Below are positions 10,801 through 21,808 of a stretch of 64,000 nucleotides of DNA, piece by piece. Source of the stretch: Gigantopelta aegis (Eukaryota; Mollusca; Gastropoda; Neomphalida; Peltospiridae). A program made the position numbers and the translations under genes. The stretch spans positions 30,577,118-30,641,117 of the forward strand of contig NC_054701.1 of the NCBI RefSeq assembly GCF_016097555.1, read 5' to 3'. Position 1 is the stretch's first letter, and each line of letters opens with the position of its first letter. The notes beneath the pieces were generated by a model. The model made no database searches. It worked only from the letters and a program-made list of their open reading frames with translations, and was not told the DNA's origin.

Positions 10801-13800
10801 CAGCAGGGAATCTTAATTGATTAATTAATTAAATATTCACTATCTTTGAAAAAAGGGACACTGGTCAAAATTCTAAAAATAATATGTAACCGGAAAAAAA
10901 CAAGCATTCTGAAAGTACTATTAGCGGGCCCAACAAATTTTATTATCTCCTAAGTTCAAGGGCCATAAATCTGTCAAAAATAGGTAAATTGCCATGATAA
11001 AGCTATACATAAAATTTCATCTCAATATCTGCAAAAAAACTTCAGAAAAATTATATTTGGGACGGACAGAAGGATGGAGATGAAACCCATAGTCCCATCC
11101 AGTTGGACCGGTAGGGGACTAGTAACCTCAGAATGCAGAGATTATGCATGTTTGACTATCCTCTGATCGCCATACTTCCCACACAAAGACTGAAGCAGGC
11201 ATTAGTTCTTCATCTATGGGGTGGTGCATATAAAAGATCCCTTGTTGCTAATTGAAAAGAGTAGTCCATGAAGTGGCGACACCAGGTTTCCTCTCTCAAT
11301 ATCTGTGTGGTCCTTAACCATATGTTCGACGCCATATAAACGTAACTAAAATGTGTTGAGCGTGTCGTTAAATGAAACATTTCCTTCCTTCCTTTCATCA
11401 ACAATGAATTATCAATGACTAAGGATATGTGTATTAAAAATATCTTTATTATCGGACATTATTTCGTAAATATAGTTTACAAGAGGGCAGGCAAAACTGC
11501 AGCTTCGAAAATGTAACTGATGTGGCACCCATAATTCAATTTTATATCAACCATCATAATACAAAATGCGACAGGCTGCAGTTACTCTTGCACTTGATTA
11601 AAAAAACTTTCAAAGAAGAACAGATCTCAAAGAAAGGGGATAAAGTGCAACTTCAAACATGTATGCTGTCTTAAGTATAAGCAGTAATAAAGTGATTTAT
11701 TTCAAAGTATTAAAGATTTTATCCAAATAATGGGATCTCAATTTAAGTGAGGTAACAGGTTACTTGCTATGTGCATATTGAAGGTCCAAGTCTCCACATA
11801 TTAGTATATTTTACATTTTAAAACTATTTACGTGTCAGTTAAACAAGAGCCCTGAACTAAAATGATCTAGGACAAGGGGATTACAGGAAACAGTTTTTTT
11901 TTTTTAATTATGATTGGTGGCAGTTTGTGATCAGTTGAATGTTCAATAGCAACTACTATTTAGCGTTTTAAAATTGTGTAGTGTTCTCCGAAATATGCAT
12001 GGCAAATCACGATCCGATACTGAAAATGTTCCCCAGGTTATATTTTGAGCTATTCCTTTTAAGTAGACTTAAAATAACATGCAATATACTGAGTTTTTAA
12101 AAAAGTATTTTGAAGTATTAAACTCAGGTCTAAATACAATTTCAACTCCAAACATTCTTTCACACAATTCCATGCAACCCTGGCCATTAAAAAAATGGTC
12201 ACAGCAAAACTTATATTGTGGAAAAATAGTCTCCACAGCATATGGCAGTTTTGTGGAATTAGTTTGTAAAAGATTGTCAATTGGCATGGTTAATTAATGG
12301 CCCGATTTGCCATGCATGTTGCACCCATCATTCAATTTCATATCAACAATACTGATACAAAAAGCGACTGGCTGCAGTTCCTCTAGTACATATTGTAAAA
12401 ACTTTCAGTACATATGTGTAAAAACTTTGTAAACAATAGCTAGGAATTAGAGAATACATCTCAGAGAATTTTATTGCGTATATTATGTGCTTTCTCAAAA
12501 ATTGTAACAGAGAAATAATTAAATAAGCCCGCTAAAAGTTGTTCAAAAGACCATACAAAGAATTTAACCACACTGCTTTTAGTCTGGAATATCTGATCAG
12601 AAGCTCTGCTGTACAGTCATAGTACAGTTCCCAATATATAGCAGGCATCTTTTACTGCCAAAAGCTGTTATCAGTATATATTAAAGGCAACAAGTTAATC
12701 AACAACACCATACATAATAGTAATCTTTACACAACAACAAATGAATCATTACATGTATCATTTCCTTGAATGTTTCCATTCCAAGATTGTGTTTTTAATA
12801 ACCTGACACTACTGGATAAACAGTCTAGAAATTATTTATAAGAACAGGTAAATAAACTTAAGCACACATACTGCAAATAGGGGCAGGACGTAGCCCAATG
12901 ATTAAGTGCTCGCCTGATGTGCGTTGTTAAATAAAACATCACCAACTTATCTATTAAACTTCAAAAATTGCAGAAACGCAGTTATTTTCTAACATTATAT
13001 AAATTATTACATGAAATTATTTCATGTTGCACCCATCATTCAATTTCATATCAACAATACTGATACAAAAAGCGACTGGCTGCAGTTCTTCTAGCACGTA
13101 TTATAAAAACTTTCAAAAGAGAATATCTCTCAAAGAAAGGGGATAATGTGCTGTCTGAAACTTTGTAAACAAGCAATTAATAGTTATTTGTTAAAACATT
13201 TTTTTTGTTCACCTACTAAAAACACATACCTGTTACGATTATTTTATTGTGTATTTTATTGTGTATTATTACATTTCAAACAAAGTGCCAAAAATTAAAA
13301 CAGAGAAAGAAATTAAAGAGGCAGGCTACAAGTTGTGCAAAAAACAATGTACAAAGAATTTAACCTTTAGTCTTTTAGTGTGGAATTTTTGGTCAAATAA
13401 ACTTTGCTGTACAGTCATAGTGTAGTTCCCAATATGCCTAAAATGGTTATCAGTATATATACATAAATGATAACAAGTTACTCAACACCACCACACTCCA
13501 TTCCTTAAAAGTAATTTTACATGACAACAAATGAATCATCACATGTATTAGTTTTTTGGAAGTTTCCAAGATTTTTTTTTTATATAAATCTGACACTACT
13601 GGAAAAAATGTCTAGCAATTATAAGAACAGCCAAATAAACTAAAGCATACATATTGCAAACAAGTACAAGGCTATCTCCTGATGACAAGAACATTTTACT
13701 AAATTATCTATTAAAGTTAAAAGTTGTAGAAATAGTCATTTTCCAACAAAATATAAATTATTACATGAAATTATTTCATCATATTAAAATAAAATTCAGC

Positions 13801-16800
13801 ATTATTTCAAAATGTTAAAGTTTGCGAAGTTGTCATGACGTCGGACTATCCTCAGATCTCCATGCCTCCCACTTGGAGACTGGAGCAGGCTAGAGTTATC
13901 TGCACACTGCTGTGGGCAGCAGTTCTTTGAGAGCAAGGATGAATCATCATTGGATATAGAGAATAACTAGTTATTATCTTTATCATGCAAACCATAAAAA
14001 TTACGGGAAAAAGCTATTATTTCTGTTATTTCAGCCACATTGGACCTTGAGGTCAATGGCCAATGGCGAATAAACAAATATGGCGGCCACAATGGGCGCA
14101 GCCATGTTAGATCTAAAGTTGGATCTAAACTCTGGGAATTTTAGGCGGAACGAATGAAAGTTGAAAAGGGGCGGATTTATAAAAAAAAAACATTTAACGC
14201 AACAAAAAGGCGGAATTCCGCCGAAAGGCGGTGAACTTTCATCCGTGCAGTCTGGCTGCCAAATTTTTTCTTAAATTACCCATGTTTCAATCATTTTCCA
14301 AAATTAAATGCCAGTTAGTAAGAATTCCTCGAAATTAAATGTCTCACCTAACAAATGTTGTGGGTGCACTGTGATAAACATCCATAGGTGAAAATATACT
14401 CAAAGTTTCATTGACGTAGGACTTACAATTTGTAAGAAACGGACCTAAACTTTAATGCAAAAGTAATACCTGCATCTCGCATTTGTATTTCACAAAACAG
14501 ACAAAAATTAGAATTAAACATTATTCCAAAGCAAGGAATCTGGGGCCTAATTCACTAAACGTTCGAAACGTTGTTATCTCGCAGTACAATGCTAAAAGAT
14601 TTGCAAAGAGGATGCTTTGTTGCCTAAGAGACTTTTGTGAATTCGGCCCCAGGGCTCTAAAAATTGCAAGAATGACATTTTTGTTAGTGTGCTAGCTTGT
14701 GTAGTTTTCTGTAAAACCATTTTTGGTTCACTCATTAAATTTAGAACATCATTTACATGCTGTTTTCCATGACAGATTACAACTTACAGCACTGAGTGAC
14801 GGCCTTGGCGGCAGTCAGGTCTCTGTATTCTCTGTACATGTTGTGGATTCCACTACGAGACGTGTAACGCAACCAGATTCCAAAGTTCTTCACAGTCATT
14901 GGTCGCTTTTCATAGACCTAAATTAAACAAAAACTCAAATGAAATAACAATTTATAACAGACCTCCTTTCAAAATAAAAATATTCAGTTTGCAGAAATTT
15001 TTTTTGTAATTAAAAACGGCCCAATTCAAAGAATATGTCATGAAACATTTTTTAAAAATGACATACACACCGATCAGTAGGGCTTTAATAAGTAAATTAG
15101 CAGCAGAGACAATTACATTGTTAGTTATCAAGTGTTGTAATTGTTTCCACTGTAAATGGAATAATTGGATGTATACTGTATGTAAAAGGAAATGACGATG
15201 CTGTAATACAGAGGTTTCTAACGAAAATAAATCAGCCCAAAGGAGGTCAGGGGGCGGTTTAATTGGTCAATCACAAACTAATGGTACAGAGCTTCTAGAT
15301 TATGGTAGCCGCACTCCCACTAGTCATTCAATGTTGGGCTAGTAAATAACTACTATTGCCATGCCCGACAGAGTGATTTTTTTTTTTCAAATGTTGCGGA
15401 CCAGTGTTCGAGATTAAATTTTTTGGCCAGTATCCCAGTTGGATACTAACATTTCAAAATCTGGTATCCCACCTGAGAATTTAATATTATATGGTATCCC
15501 AGTGGGATACTGGGTTCTTGAAGTCTGGTATCCAAAATTAAATTCTGGTATCCCCTGGATATCAGGATACCGTTAACCTCAAACACTGCAGACTGTTGTA
15601 GTTAAGTCTACTTTGTAAATATGAATATCCTTCCCCCACTCCAAACCCCCAATGTTAGTGTTTTTAAGCTCTATCAACCTCTTTAAATGAGATGTGCGAT
15701 TATTTTTATTATTTAGTAAAATTGTATTAACTTAATGGAAAGTAGAGCTAGTGAATTTTTAATCATGGCTAGTAAATTTTAATCACCGATCCCATGGCTG
15801 GTGGATTTTATAAAAATTCTATAAGCCCTGTGCTATATTACTGGCAACTTTTTGACATTTTTGGAACCTAACAGTGTTATTTAAAATTGACTATACATGT
15901 ACTACAGAGGATTCAATAAAATGAACTAGAGCTTACTCGAGAACAAAAGATGATCTCTCCATGAGCCTTCTTCAACTTTTTTAGTAAACTGGAGAAATAC
16001 CAGAATCGAGATTTCGCAGTTGCAGGATCCGGTGCAAATATTCTCATCTGATAGATGGGTGGCACGCGGTTCTTGGGACTGGGGATGCCACGCCCAATTA
16101 TTTTATACTCTTTGAGCTGAAAAACAAAAATTCAATTTATGTTTATGTTTAATGTCACAATCATGCATGATGTACGTCTGATGTTTATTCACAGAGAATT
16201 CAGGCCTCTGAAAATTGCTAGTATATTTTTGTTTGGGCGTCACTCGTGAAATCATAGTTTATGTAACCCATTTTTCGTTCGCTTATTGAATTTATGACAT
16301 CATTTACGTGATAATTACGTAAAAACAAGTTGGTTCCATTTTCATTTAGGCCCGTTTTAGCATGGTTCGGTTTTCACCAAGTTTAACCCGTCATTCTGAA
16401 CTGTTTGTTTGAATGGTTTGGAATTCTGGCATGGCCGATGCAGAGTCACTGATTCAATGCAAAAAAAATAAAATAATAACAAAATTATATAAATAAAAAA
16501 AAAAAAAAAATTATAATATAAAAATCAATTAAAAAAAGACTGATCGCCCGTCTGATTAGTAGCTGCATTTTTTAACTCGTCCGTCAGAATTTTTACTCAC
16601 ATTTGGCGAGCGGGCAAGTACTTTCTGCACCCCTGCATAAGGTAAAATTATTAATAGCAGTTTTCTGCCGTCTGCCATTTTACTCTTTTTTTTATGGAAT
16701 ACTCTTCAAACGTGGTGAAAGCTCCAAAGTATCTGACATAACTAATATGAAATCAATGTGCTCTAATTTTTTTTTTTTTAATATGACGTTATCGCGTTTG

Positions 16801-19355
16801 ATTTTATATCATAACATGTTATGACATTGTTAGATTAAGACATTTTTCATAACCCCCTTGGAGAGTATTCCATAAAAAGGCAAAATGGCAGGCGGCACAA
16901 AATTACATGGTTTTTGCCCCATGGACCTGGTATCTCAGCTAAGTCGACATAGGTGACAGTGATCTATTGTCCGAACCAAACTGTTAACAACTACAAAAAA
17001 TTACTCTCCTACCTTTAATTGCCGTTAGATTTCCTCCAAAGTTTGTCCAGACACAAATCGCAAAAAAACCACTACAAATATACAGATTCCACACACGAGA
17101 CTGCAACGATGTCGCCGATATTGTCTTTGCTGAGATTGCATAGGGAAAAATACATGCAGTTTTCTGCCGTCTGCCATGTTGTTTGTTTATGGAATACTCT
17201 TCAAGAGGGGTGAAAGCCTCCAAAGTATGCGACACAATTAATATGAAATCTATGATCTCTAGTGGTATCATTAAAATAATAATAAAAAAATAATACGACG
17301 TCATCACGTTTGCTTTTATATCATAACATGTTATGACGTTGTTAGATTAAGTCCTATCCTTTCACCCCTCTTGAAGAATATTCCATAAAAAGTCAAAATG
17401 GCAGCTGATACAAAATTACATGCTTTTTTCCCTATGCGCTCTCAGCGAAGTCAATATAGATGACATGGTTAGCATCTGGTATGTCAAGTATGACAAATAT
17501 TTTGAAAAGTCACTAGCCACAGGGCTAGTGGGTTTGTGAAAACCACTAGCCCACCAAGATAAAGCACTAGCCCAAATTCCTGATCAATTATAACTGGATT
17601 TTTATATAATTTTTGTAACATTACACATTTACGAGTATAACAGTAAAATAAAACAAACACTTAAATCATGTTGTAACTTTCAGTTTTTTTTGTCGTGTCG
17701 TACGTTTTGTCTTTTGTCAAGTGTGATCCATCGTCATTGTCCCGTTTTTGTTTTTGCCCCCCCCCCCCCCCCCCCGGGAAAATTAATTGAGCAAACTCTT
17801 GGTTGGTATCTAAAAACACTATCAAAATAATTAAATTTAAATGAGGGTACGACAGTGTCGCCAGGAACGGTGATGCCAAATACAGGGCATTATCCCGTGT
17901 CAGACCGATATCAAAAGAATATAACGGCGACATCTAATCCGTTGTTAATTGATGAACAAAAAAGGTATTATCTTGTATCGGCAGCTATGACGTTTTATCC
18001 AAACCGCTACACGTAATAGGCCAAGCCGAGTCATTGCATATGCGGTTACCATTAAAGTAAATTGTTTTCCTGATTGCCGATAACCACGTGTTAGCGAAGT
18101 GTTAAATTAAAAAACAATAGGTAAATAAAACAAACACTGAAATTCAAAGCATGGCTGGGGTTTACTTGATTGAGATTAACCTGTCGTCGCGATTGATGAT
18201 TTCCAAGTTCTTAGCCTAAAACATGTGCGAGATTAACGACCACGTGACGTGTCTAACCAATCAAAACACGCATGTCATTAGACTTTATTTCCTGTGCCAG
18301 AAACTTGAAAGGGAAAGGTAAACAATGCATGCTGTAACTGTGACGATGTAGAGATAGCATGTTACTGCAGTTTGCAGACCTAGCTCAAGTGGATTATTAT
18401 TATATACTCATTGCGTTGTTGATATTATTCGATGACAAACGTCACAATCAAATTTATTAAACGAAATTTCAGCCGAGAGAAAAAGAAAGAAAGAAAACAA
18501 AAAAACCACGATCGAGCGATGACGAGAGGAGGGGGGAAACCACTAGCCCGCAGGGGCTAGTGGTTTTGCGTTTCTCACTAGCCCGAACTTAAAAACCACT
18601 AGCCACGGGCGTCGGGCTAGCGGATTTGTCGAACTCTGCGTATGTGGAATCTGTGTCATTGTAATGGTTTTTTCAAGATATGTGTCTGGACAAACTTTGG
18701 AGGAAATCCAACGGCAATTAAAGGTAGGAGAGTAATTTTTCGTAGTTGTTAACAATTTGGTTCGGACAATAGTATGTGGAATCTGTATCATTATTATTGT
18801 AATGTAAATAAAGGTAGGAGAGCAACTTATCGTAATTGTTAACAATTTGATTGACTTTTATTACCCAGTTCATACATAGAGAATCCAAAATTGGACTAAT
18901 TTTGTACACATCTTGTATTGAATAGATTCTGAACTGGAAACCCTCAAGTTGGGGATTTTTTCAACTTTGTTTTTTATCATTCATTCATTGCTTAATTTTT
19001 TTAAACAAATTAATATACGTTTTTGAAATAGGTTTCACGGACTAACTCTTACCACTTCCTGCCTCCTAAATTAAAGCAAAACTTGCATTGCCATAATACC
19101 TACAGGCTACTGTTACAGTACTGTACCAAAATTAGACTTCCTAAGTCACTTGGTAAAAAGAGCACATGGTGGTTCCGATGACAATATTAAACTCAATATT
19201 TAGTTGCATCAAGCTTCATAAGTGAGGCTCAAACCAATTTTAATTAAAAATTTAGGCGTTCTATAAAACGAAAATATATCAGTTTGTAGGAATTAATGTC
19301 TAGATTAAAGTATTAGAGCCTAATAATATGCACGCACTTCACCACGAGCTTTCAT
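7548..19355 (-). CDS. RPL18A: 60S ribosomal protein L18a (eL20), complete, five exons
   Basis: Minus-strand exons: 19353-19355 back to 19338 (ATG, MKARGE), 16116-15937, 14917-14788, 8551-8442 and 7640-7548 (stop TAA at 7550-7548). All junctions are GT-AG with matching phase; total 531 nt = 176 residues, the length of human RPL18A. Matching blocks include [82 protein letters not shown] and the basic tail RFTTRRP. eL20 is a structural protein of the cytosolic large ribosomal subunit. The first intron (16117-19337) is filled with palindromic and other repeats; the third (8552-14787) carries an H/ACA snoRNA-like cluster. The gene converges with the ACAD9 piece and is head-to-head with the side carrying XPOT, ~8.7 kb away. 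Confidence 0.96.
7833..8120 (-). mobile_element. SINE family A body with head type C
   Basis: In RPL18A intron 4. Forward reading shows the inverted tail (GTTCAACGACACCACTGGAG), GGGATCTTTTATGTGC, AGTGGTGCACTGG, then the inverted head CAACCGACTGAGCTAAATCC, i.e. an A box TAGCTCAGTCGG on the minus strand. A further minus-strand fragment lies at about 8238-8330. Confidence 0.8.
8855..9172 (-). mobile_element. SINE family A, tail type 2
   Basis: Inverted full-length copy in RPL18A intron 3: GGAAGGAAATGATTTATTTAA start (tail), GGTTATATGGCGTCAGAC, AGCAAGGGATTTTTATATGC, then the head GCATCAAGCGAGTGCTTTAC and CCACTGGGCTACTTG. Confidence 0.85.
9211..9346 (-). ncRNA. Box H/ACA snoRNA-like copy 1 in RPL18A intron 3
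   Basis: Minus strand: a 5' hairpin closes with GCACTT and AAGTGC; the H box AGATTA (ANANNA; 9276-9281) follows; the 3' hairpin runs from TTGCAGC to GGGTGCA; then ACA (9214-9216) and three final nt. Similarity to the other copies ends just at the ACA+3 point. About 136 nt, the normal size. Same strand as the host gene, as expected for intron-processed snoRNA. Human RPL18A hosts the H/ACA RNA SNORA68; homology to it is an inference that was not tested. Confidence 0.75.
9823..9953 (-). ncRNA. Box H/ACA snoRNA-like copy 2
   Basis: Minus strand: stem TGCACT with AGTGCT, shared loop element ATCCCCTTTCTTTGAGA, H box AGAGAA, 3' hairpin CTGCAGC to GGGTGCA, ACA at 9826-9828. Has all H/ACA parts. Confidence 0.75.
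10021..10110 (-). mobile_element. Retroposon 3' tail with (TGAA)n
   Basis: (TGAA)n followed by TGTTTAACGACACCCC, AATACATCGGCTATTGG and GTGTCAAACTATGG. A second copy is at 20665-20750. Looks like the end of a SINE or LINE family distinct from families A and B. Confidence 0.5.
10226..10330. repeat. Repeat shared inverted with 25725-25850
   Basis: GTGCTGTATTGGCCATTCTC, then AGAGAATATTACACCCCTGC and GGTGAGGTTACAGCACG recur in reverse orientation in the 24953-26253 element. Unknown family. Confidence 0.6.
11217..11396 (+). mobile_element. SINE family A tail type 2, 5'-truncated
   Basis: GGTGGTGCATATAAAAGATC to GTCGTTAAATGAAACATTTC with the (TTCC)n end. In RPL18A intron 3, antisense to the gene. 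The stretch before it (about 10915-11120) is a low-copy repeat related, inverted, to 32150-32385. Confidence 0.8.
11518..11649 (-). ncRNA. Box H/ACA snoRNA-like copy 3
   Basis: Minus strand: TGCACTT with AAGTGCA stem, ATCCCCTTTCTTTGAGA, H box AGAGTA, 3' hairpin CTGCAGC to GGGTGCC, ACA at 11521-11523. The base before ACA differs (C for A) yet the ACA itself is kept. Confidence 0.75.
12314..12480 (-). ncRNA. Box H/ACA snoRNA-like copy 4, 5' half diverged
   Basis: The 3' hairpin (CTGCAGC to GGGTGCA), H box AGAGGA and ACA (12317-12319) are kept, but the 5' hairpin has been replaced or expanded by AT-rich sequence and lacks the ATCCCCTTTC block. Probably a decayed copy. It starts a ~700-bp unit that is repeated with copy 5. 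Confidence 0.5.
12881..12945 (+). mobile_element. SINE relic: head fused to tail
   Basis: GGGCAGGACGTAGCCCAATG, then GCTCGCCTGATGTGCG runs directly into TTGTTAAATAAAACATC. The whole body has been deleted. Confidence 0.65.
13022..13152 (-). ncRNA. Box H/ACA snoRNA-like copy 5
   Basis: Minus strand: AGCAC with GTGCT stem (differs from the GCACT/AGTGC stem of copy 2 but still pairs), ATCCCCTTTCTTTGAGAG, H box AGAAGA, 3' hairpin CTGCAGC to GGGTGCA, ACA at 13025-13027. Paired changes in the stem support a folded RNA. Confidence 0.75.
14543..14653 (-). repeat. ~110-bp MITE copy, inverted
   Basis: GGGCCTAATTCACTAAACG to TTTTGTGAATTCGGCCCC, inverse of the 4153-4262 copy. The 400 bp to its left include a perfect GGCGGAATTCCGCC palindrome near 14209 in a GCGG-rich repeat. 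Confidence 0.65.
15284..15832 (+). mobile_element. CAGGG-type MITE (family H1) with a second MITE inside
   Basis: In RPL18A intron 2. TTCTAGATTATGGTAGCC at the left, ATCCCATGGCTGGTGG and ATTCTATAAGCCCTG at the right; ends are worn. The inner 15402-15588 element has inverted ends CAGTGTTCGAGATTAA and TTAACCTCAAACACTG and GGTATCCCA-type repeats. Family H1 is defined by the intact copy at 28369-28734. Confidence 0.65.
16630..18860. repeat. Inverted-repeat and palindrome cluster in RPL18A intron 1
   Basis: Two palindromic elements (about 16665-16900 and 17165-17402) have arms reading ATGGAATACTCTTCAA and its inverse, with a central ATAACATGTTAT. A ~140-bp segment at 16966-17105 recurs inverted at 18630-18772 (e.g. 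AACTTTGGAGGAAATCC against GATTTCCTCCAAAGTT), with a shorter third copy at 18780-18855. Between them (about 17512-18640) lies a stretch bounded by CACTAGCC words on both sides, perhaps a larger decayed transposon. No gene-like ORF. Confidence 0.65.
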
Positions 19356-19410
19356 GATGGACACGAGTGGGAAAGGGAAAAACCACGTGACCAACGTCCG
19401 TAGATTGGTT
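19356..19410 (-). promoter_or_regulatory. RPL18A promoter and 5'TOP-like leader
   Basis: Read on the minus strand, a pyrimidine run TTTTTCCCTTTCCC (inside 19367-19384) lies 12-30 nt before the ATG, as expected for a 5'TOP mRNA start controlled by mTOR/LARP1. Just upstream are an E-box CACGTG (19384-19389) and a CCAAT (forward ATTGG, 19404-19408). The transcription start was not mapped. Confidence 0.55.
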
Positions 19411-19596
19411 AATAGTAACTACTCGACATTAGTTAAAAATTACATTATAACTGCGTAACATACCACAAGTCACCAGTGATTGACTTGAAAGGGATTGTGT
19501 TCGAACGTTTCACCCGTAACTACTGTGTATGCTAGCCACGGCATTAAATACAGCATTGAGTCATGGGGTTTATTTAAAAACACTGACAATCGCAAA

Positions 19597-19790
19597 AACA
19601 CACCTTGGAGCTGCCTCTTGCTCACTGGCATTGTCAGAGGCCAAATCCGGGGTGGGCGTGCCCGAACCTAAGTTGGATAGGGGTACGTTAAAAAGTTCCC
19701 GCATTCCGCATCCTGTGAGCTGATTTTTAAAAAAAATATTTATTTCAAGCAATAATAATAATAATGATGGTAATATAAAAAAAAAAATGG
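19597..19790 (+). repeat. Dispersed repeat shared with 23184-23275
   Basis: GTCAGAGGCCAAATCCGGGG, TGGGCGTGCCCGAACC and GGATAGGGGTACGT occur here and, slightly changed, at 23184-23275. Here a TAATAATAATAAT end follows, suggesting a retroposon 3' end. Family unknown. Confidence 0.55.
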
Positions 19791-19867
19791 TTTAAGAGAA
19801 TATCATAAGCGTAGGAGACAGTGATTCAGTAGGTAACCCACACGGGCGTTCGGGTCCTGCTTGGAGT

Positions 19868-20139
19868 TTACCGGCCTCGGTGGCGTCGTTGTTAAGCCAT
19901 TGGACATAAGGCTGGTAGGTACAGGGTTCGCAGCCCGGTACCGACTCCCCCACCCACCCAGACCGAGTTTCAACGACTCAATGGGTAGGTGTATGACCAC
20001 TACACCGTCTTCTCTCTCACTAACAATTAACAACTAACCCACTGTCCTGGACAGACAGCCCAGATAACTGCGGTGTGTGCCCAGGACAGCATGCTTGAAC
20101 TTTAATTGGATATAAGCACGGAAATAAATTGAAATGAAA
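19868..20139 (+). mobile_element. tRNA-derived SINE, family B
   Basis: Head GGCCTCGGTGGCGTCG, GGCTGGTAGGTACAGG and GGTTCGCAGCCCGG (B-box-like), body GGGTAGGTGTATGACCAC and CCAGGACAGCATGCTTG, end AAATTGAAATGAA. Other copies: 32383-32637 and a tail at 59955-60045. Confidence 0.8.
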
Positions 20140-20664
20140 AGGAAAGAAAGAAAGAAATGTTTTATTTAACGACGCAATAAAAAATTGTTTGTGGATTATT
20201 TAGTTATATAGGCTATTTAGTTAGAACCACTCCATGGAACGAGTAGTACCCTTCTTCAAATATATAATAAATGTATTTGACTACGTATATAGTAGAAAAT
20301 AGCTTGACATCGCCGAGGATGTTTACCTTAAATTTATTACTACCATTGTGGATAAATTGGTGAAGGGGAGTGGATGGGGTGTCATCCGAAATTTATTTTC
20401 TCACAAGTTTGTTTTCTATGTTATATTACACTGGCGTAGGAAGCGGCGGGGGGGGGGGGGGGGTGGGCATGTGGCCCCCACTTTTAAAATATTTTGCTTT
20501 ATATTTGCTTTATAATAGTGTAACAGTGTGTAAATATAAAAGTGTGCCCCCCCCCCCCACACTTTTTGGCACCTACCTACGCAACTATTATATTTCTCTA
20601 CACTCACAGTCACAATTTCGTATTTGATATAGTTGGATATGCGCGCCCCTTTTTTTGGCCAACA

Positions 20665-20750
20665 TGAATGAATGAATGTATGTTAAAGACATCTCAGCAC
20701 AAAAATATTCATCGGCCATTGCGTGTCAAACAAAGGGTAAGTACATGAAT
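20665..20750 (-). mobile_element. Retroposon 3' tail with (TGAA)n, copy 2
   Basis: Same tail as 10021-10110: (TGAA)n, GACATCTCAGCAC, ATTCATCGGCCATTG. To its left, 20150-20660 shows only a SINE-tail scrap, a G-run (20448-20462) and a C-run (20547-20558) and no gene. Confidence 0.5.
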
Positions 20751-20776
20751 ATGAAACGGGCCCTGATCACGTATTA

Positions 20777-21010
20777 GGAAGGAAATGTTTTATTTAATGA
20801 CGCACTCAGCACATTTTATTTACGGTTATATGGCGTCAGACATATGGATAAGGACCACACAGATATATAGAGAGGAAACCCGCTGTCGCCACTGGATGGG
20901 CTACTCTTTTCGATTAGCAGCAATGGATCTTTTATATGCACCATCCCACAGACATGATAGTAAATACCACGGCCTTTGTTTCACCTGTTGTGGAGCACTT
21001 GCTGGAACGC
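20777..21010 (-). mobile_element. SINE family A tail type 2
   Basis: Inverted copy lacking most of the head. TGATCACGTA occurs just left (about 20765-20774) and right (about 21012-21021), a 10-bp target duplication. Confidence 0.8.
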
Positions 21011-21036
21011 GTGATCACGTAGGCTATTAGGCCTAT

Positions 21037-21290
21037 GGAAGGAAGAAAATGTTTTATTTAACGACGCACTCAACACATTTTATTTACGGTTATATGGCGT
21101 CAGACATATGGTTAAAGACCACACAGATACTGAGAGAGGAAACCCGCTGTCGCCACTTCATGGGCTACTCTTTTCGATTAGCAGCAAGGGATCTTTTCTA
21201 TGCACCGTCCCATAGACAAGATAGCAAATACCACGACCTTTGATGTACTAGTCGTGGTGCACTGGCTGGAGCGAGAAATAGCGCAATAGG
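21037..21290 (-). mobile_element. SINE family A tail type 2
   Basis: Inverted copy beginning AAGGAAGAAAATGTTTT, with GGTTATATGGCGTCAGAC and AGCAAGGGATCTTTTC. It adjoins the previous copy. Confidence 0.8.
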
Positions 21291-21309
21291 CCTCGACCTA
21301 TGGTTTTGT

Positions 21310-21558
21310 CGTTCAGATTGGATGTTTTAACGTTTGGTGAGTTGGACATTTTTTGTTAGTAGTAGCAAAGGATCTTTTATATACAATATCCCACAAACAG
21401 CATGGTACTGTACATGATACCACGGCCTTTGATATAACACAGTCGTGATGCACTGGTTGGATCGAGAAAAATCCAAATGGGCCCACCGACGGCATTGATC
21501 CCAGATCCAGTGAGACTGACCAGGCATCATGCGAACACTTAACAACTGCCACTGGGTC
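21310..21558 (-). mobile_element. SINE family A, inverted, older copy
   Basis: GGATCTTTTATATACAATAT, AGTCGTGATGCACTGG, GGGCCCACCGACGG and a worn head (CATGCGAACACTTAAC, GCCACTGGGTC). Third SINE in a row here. Confidence 0.75.
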
Positions 21559-21808
21559 AGAGATAAATTACAACATATCCTAATCGATCAAATCGTGACT
21601 AATAGTCGTGCAGCCCGTGCTCGGTGGAAACAGATACACATAAATTACATAGTTCTGTTTTCCTTTCAGATAACTAGCCCGCGTCCGAGTACTTTCGCCT
21701 GTATCATAACATGACGCGAGCAACGCGATGTTATATTTATGCAAACGCGACCCACTGAGTTCAGTAGGCCTATCACATTCCAATTTTGTTTAAGATGAAG
21801 CAGGACCT

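Larger units (their letters stand above)
12314..13800. repeat. ~700-750-bp tandem duplication containing snoRNA-like copies 4 and 5
   Basis: Unit 1 (about 12314-13021) and unit 2 (13022-13800) share, in order, the snoRNA, TTTTATTG..GTAT, CAAAGAATTTAACC, GCTGTACAGTCATAG, GTATATA, ACAACAAATGAATCAT, and ATTATTACATGAAATTATTTC. Unit 1 also has a small SINE relic (12881-12945). The last ~90 bp recur at 28185-28280 in XPOT intron 1. Confidence 0.75.

Noticed and set aside
18543-18909. ORFs of 63-100 codons on the minus strand
   Set aside because: They lie across repeat segments in RPL18A intron 1 and show no conserved motif.
20785-21243. Recurring minus/plus ORFs reading [19 protein letters not shown]
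   Set aside because: They are translations of inverted SINE family A copies (also near 47240, 45400, 37425, 8793) and recur at each copy; not proteins.
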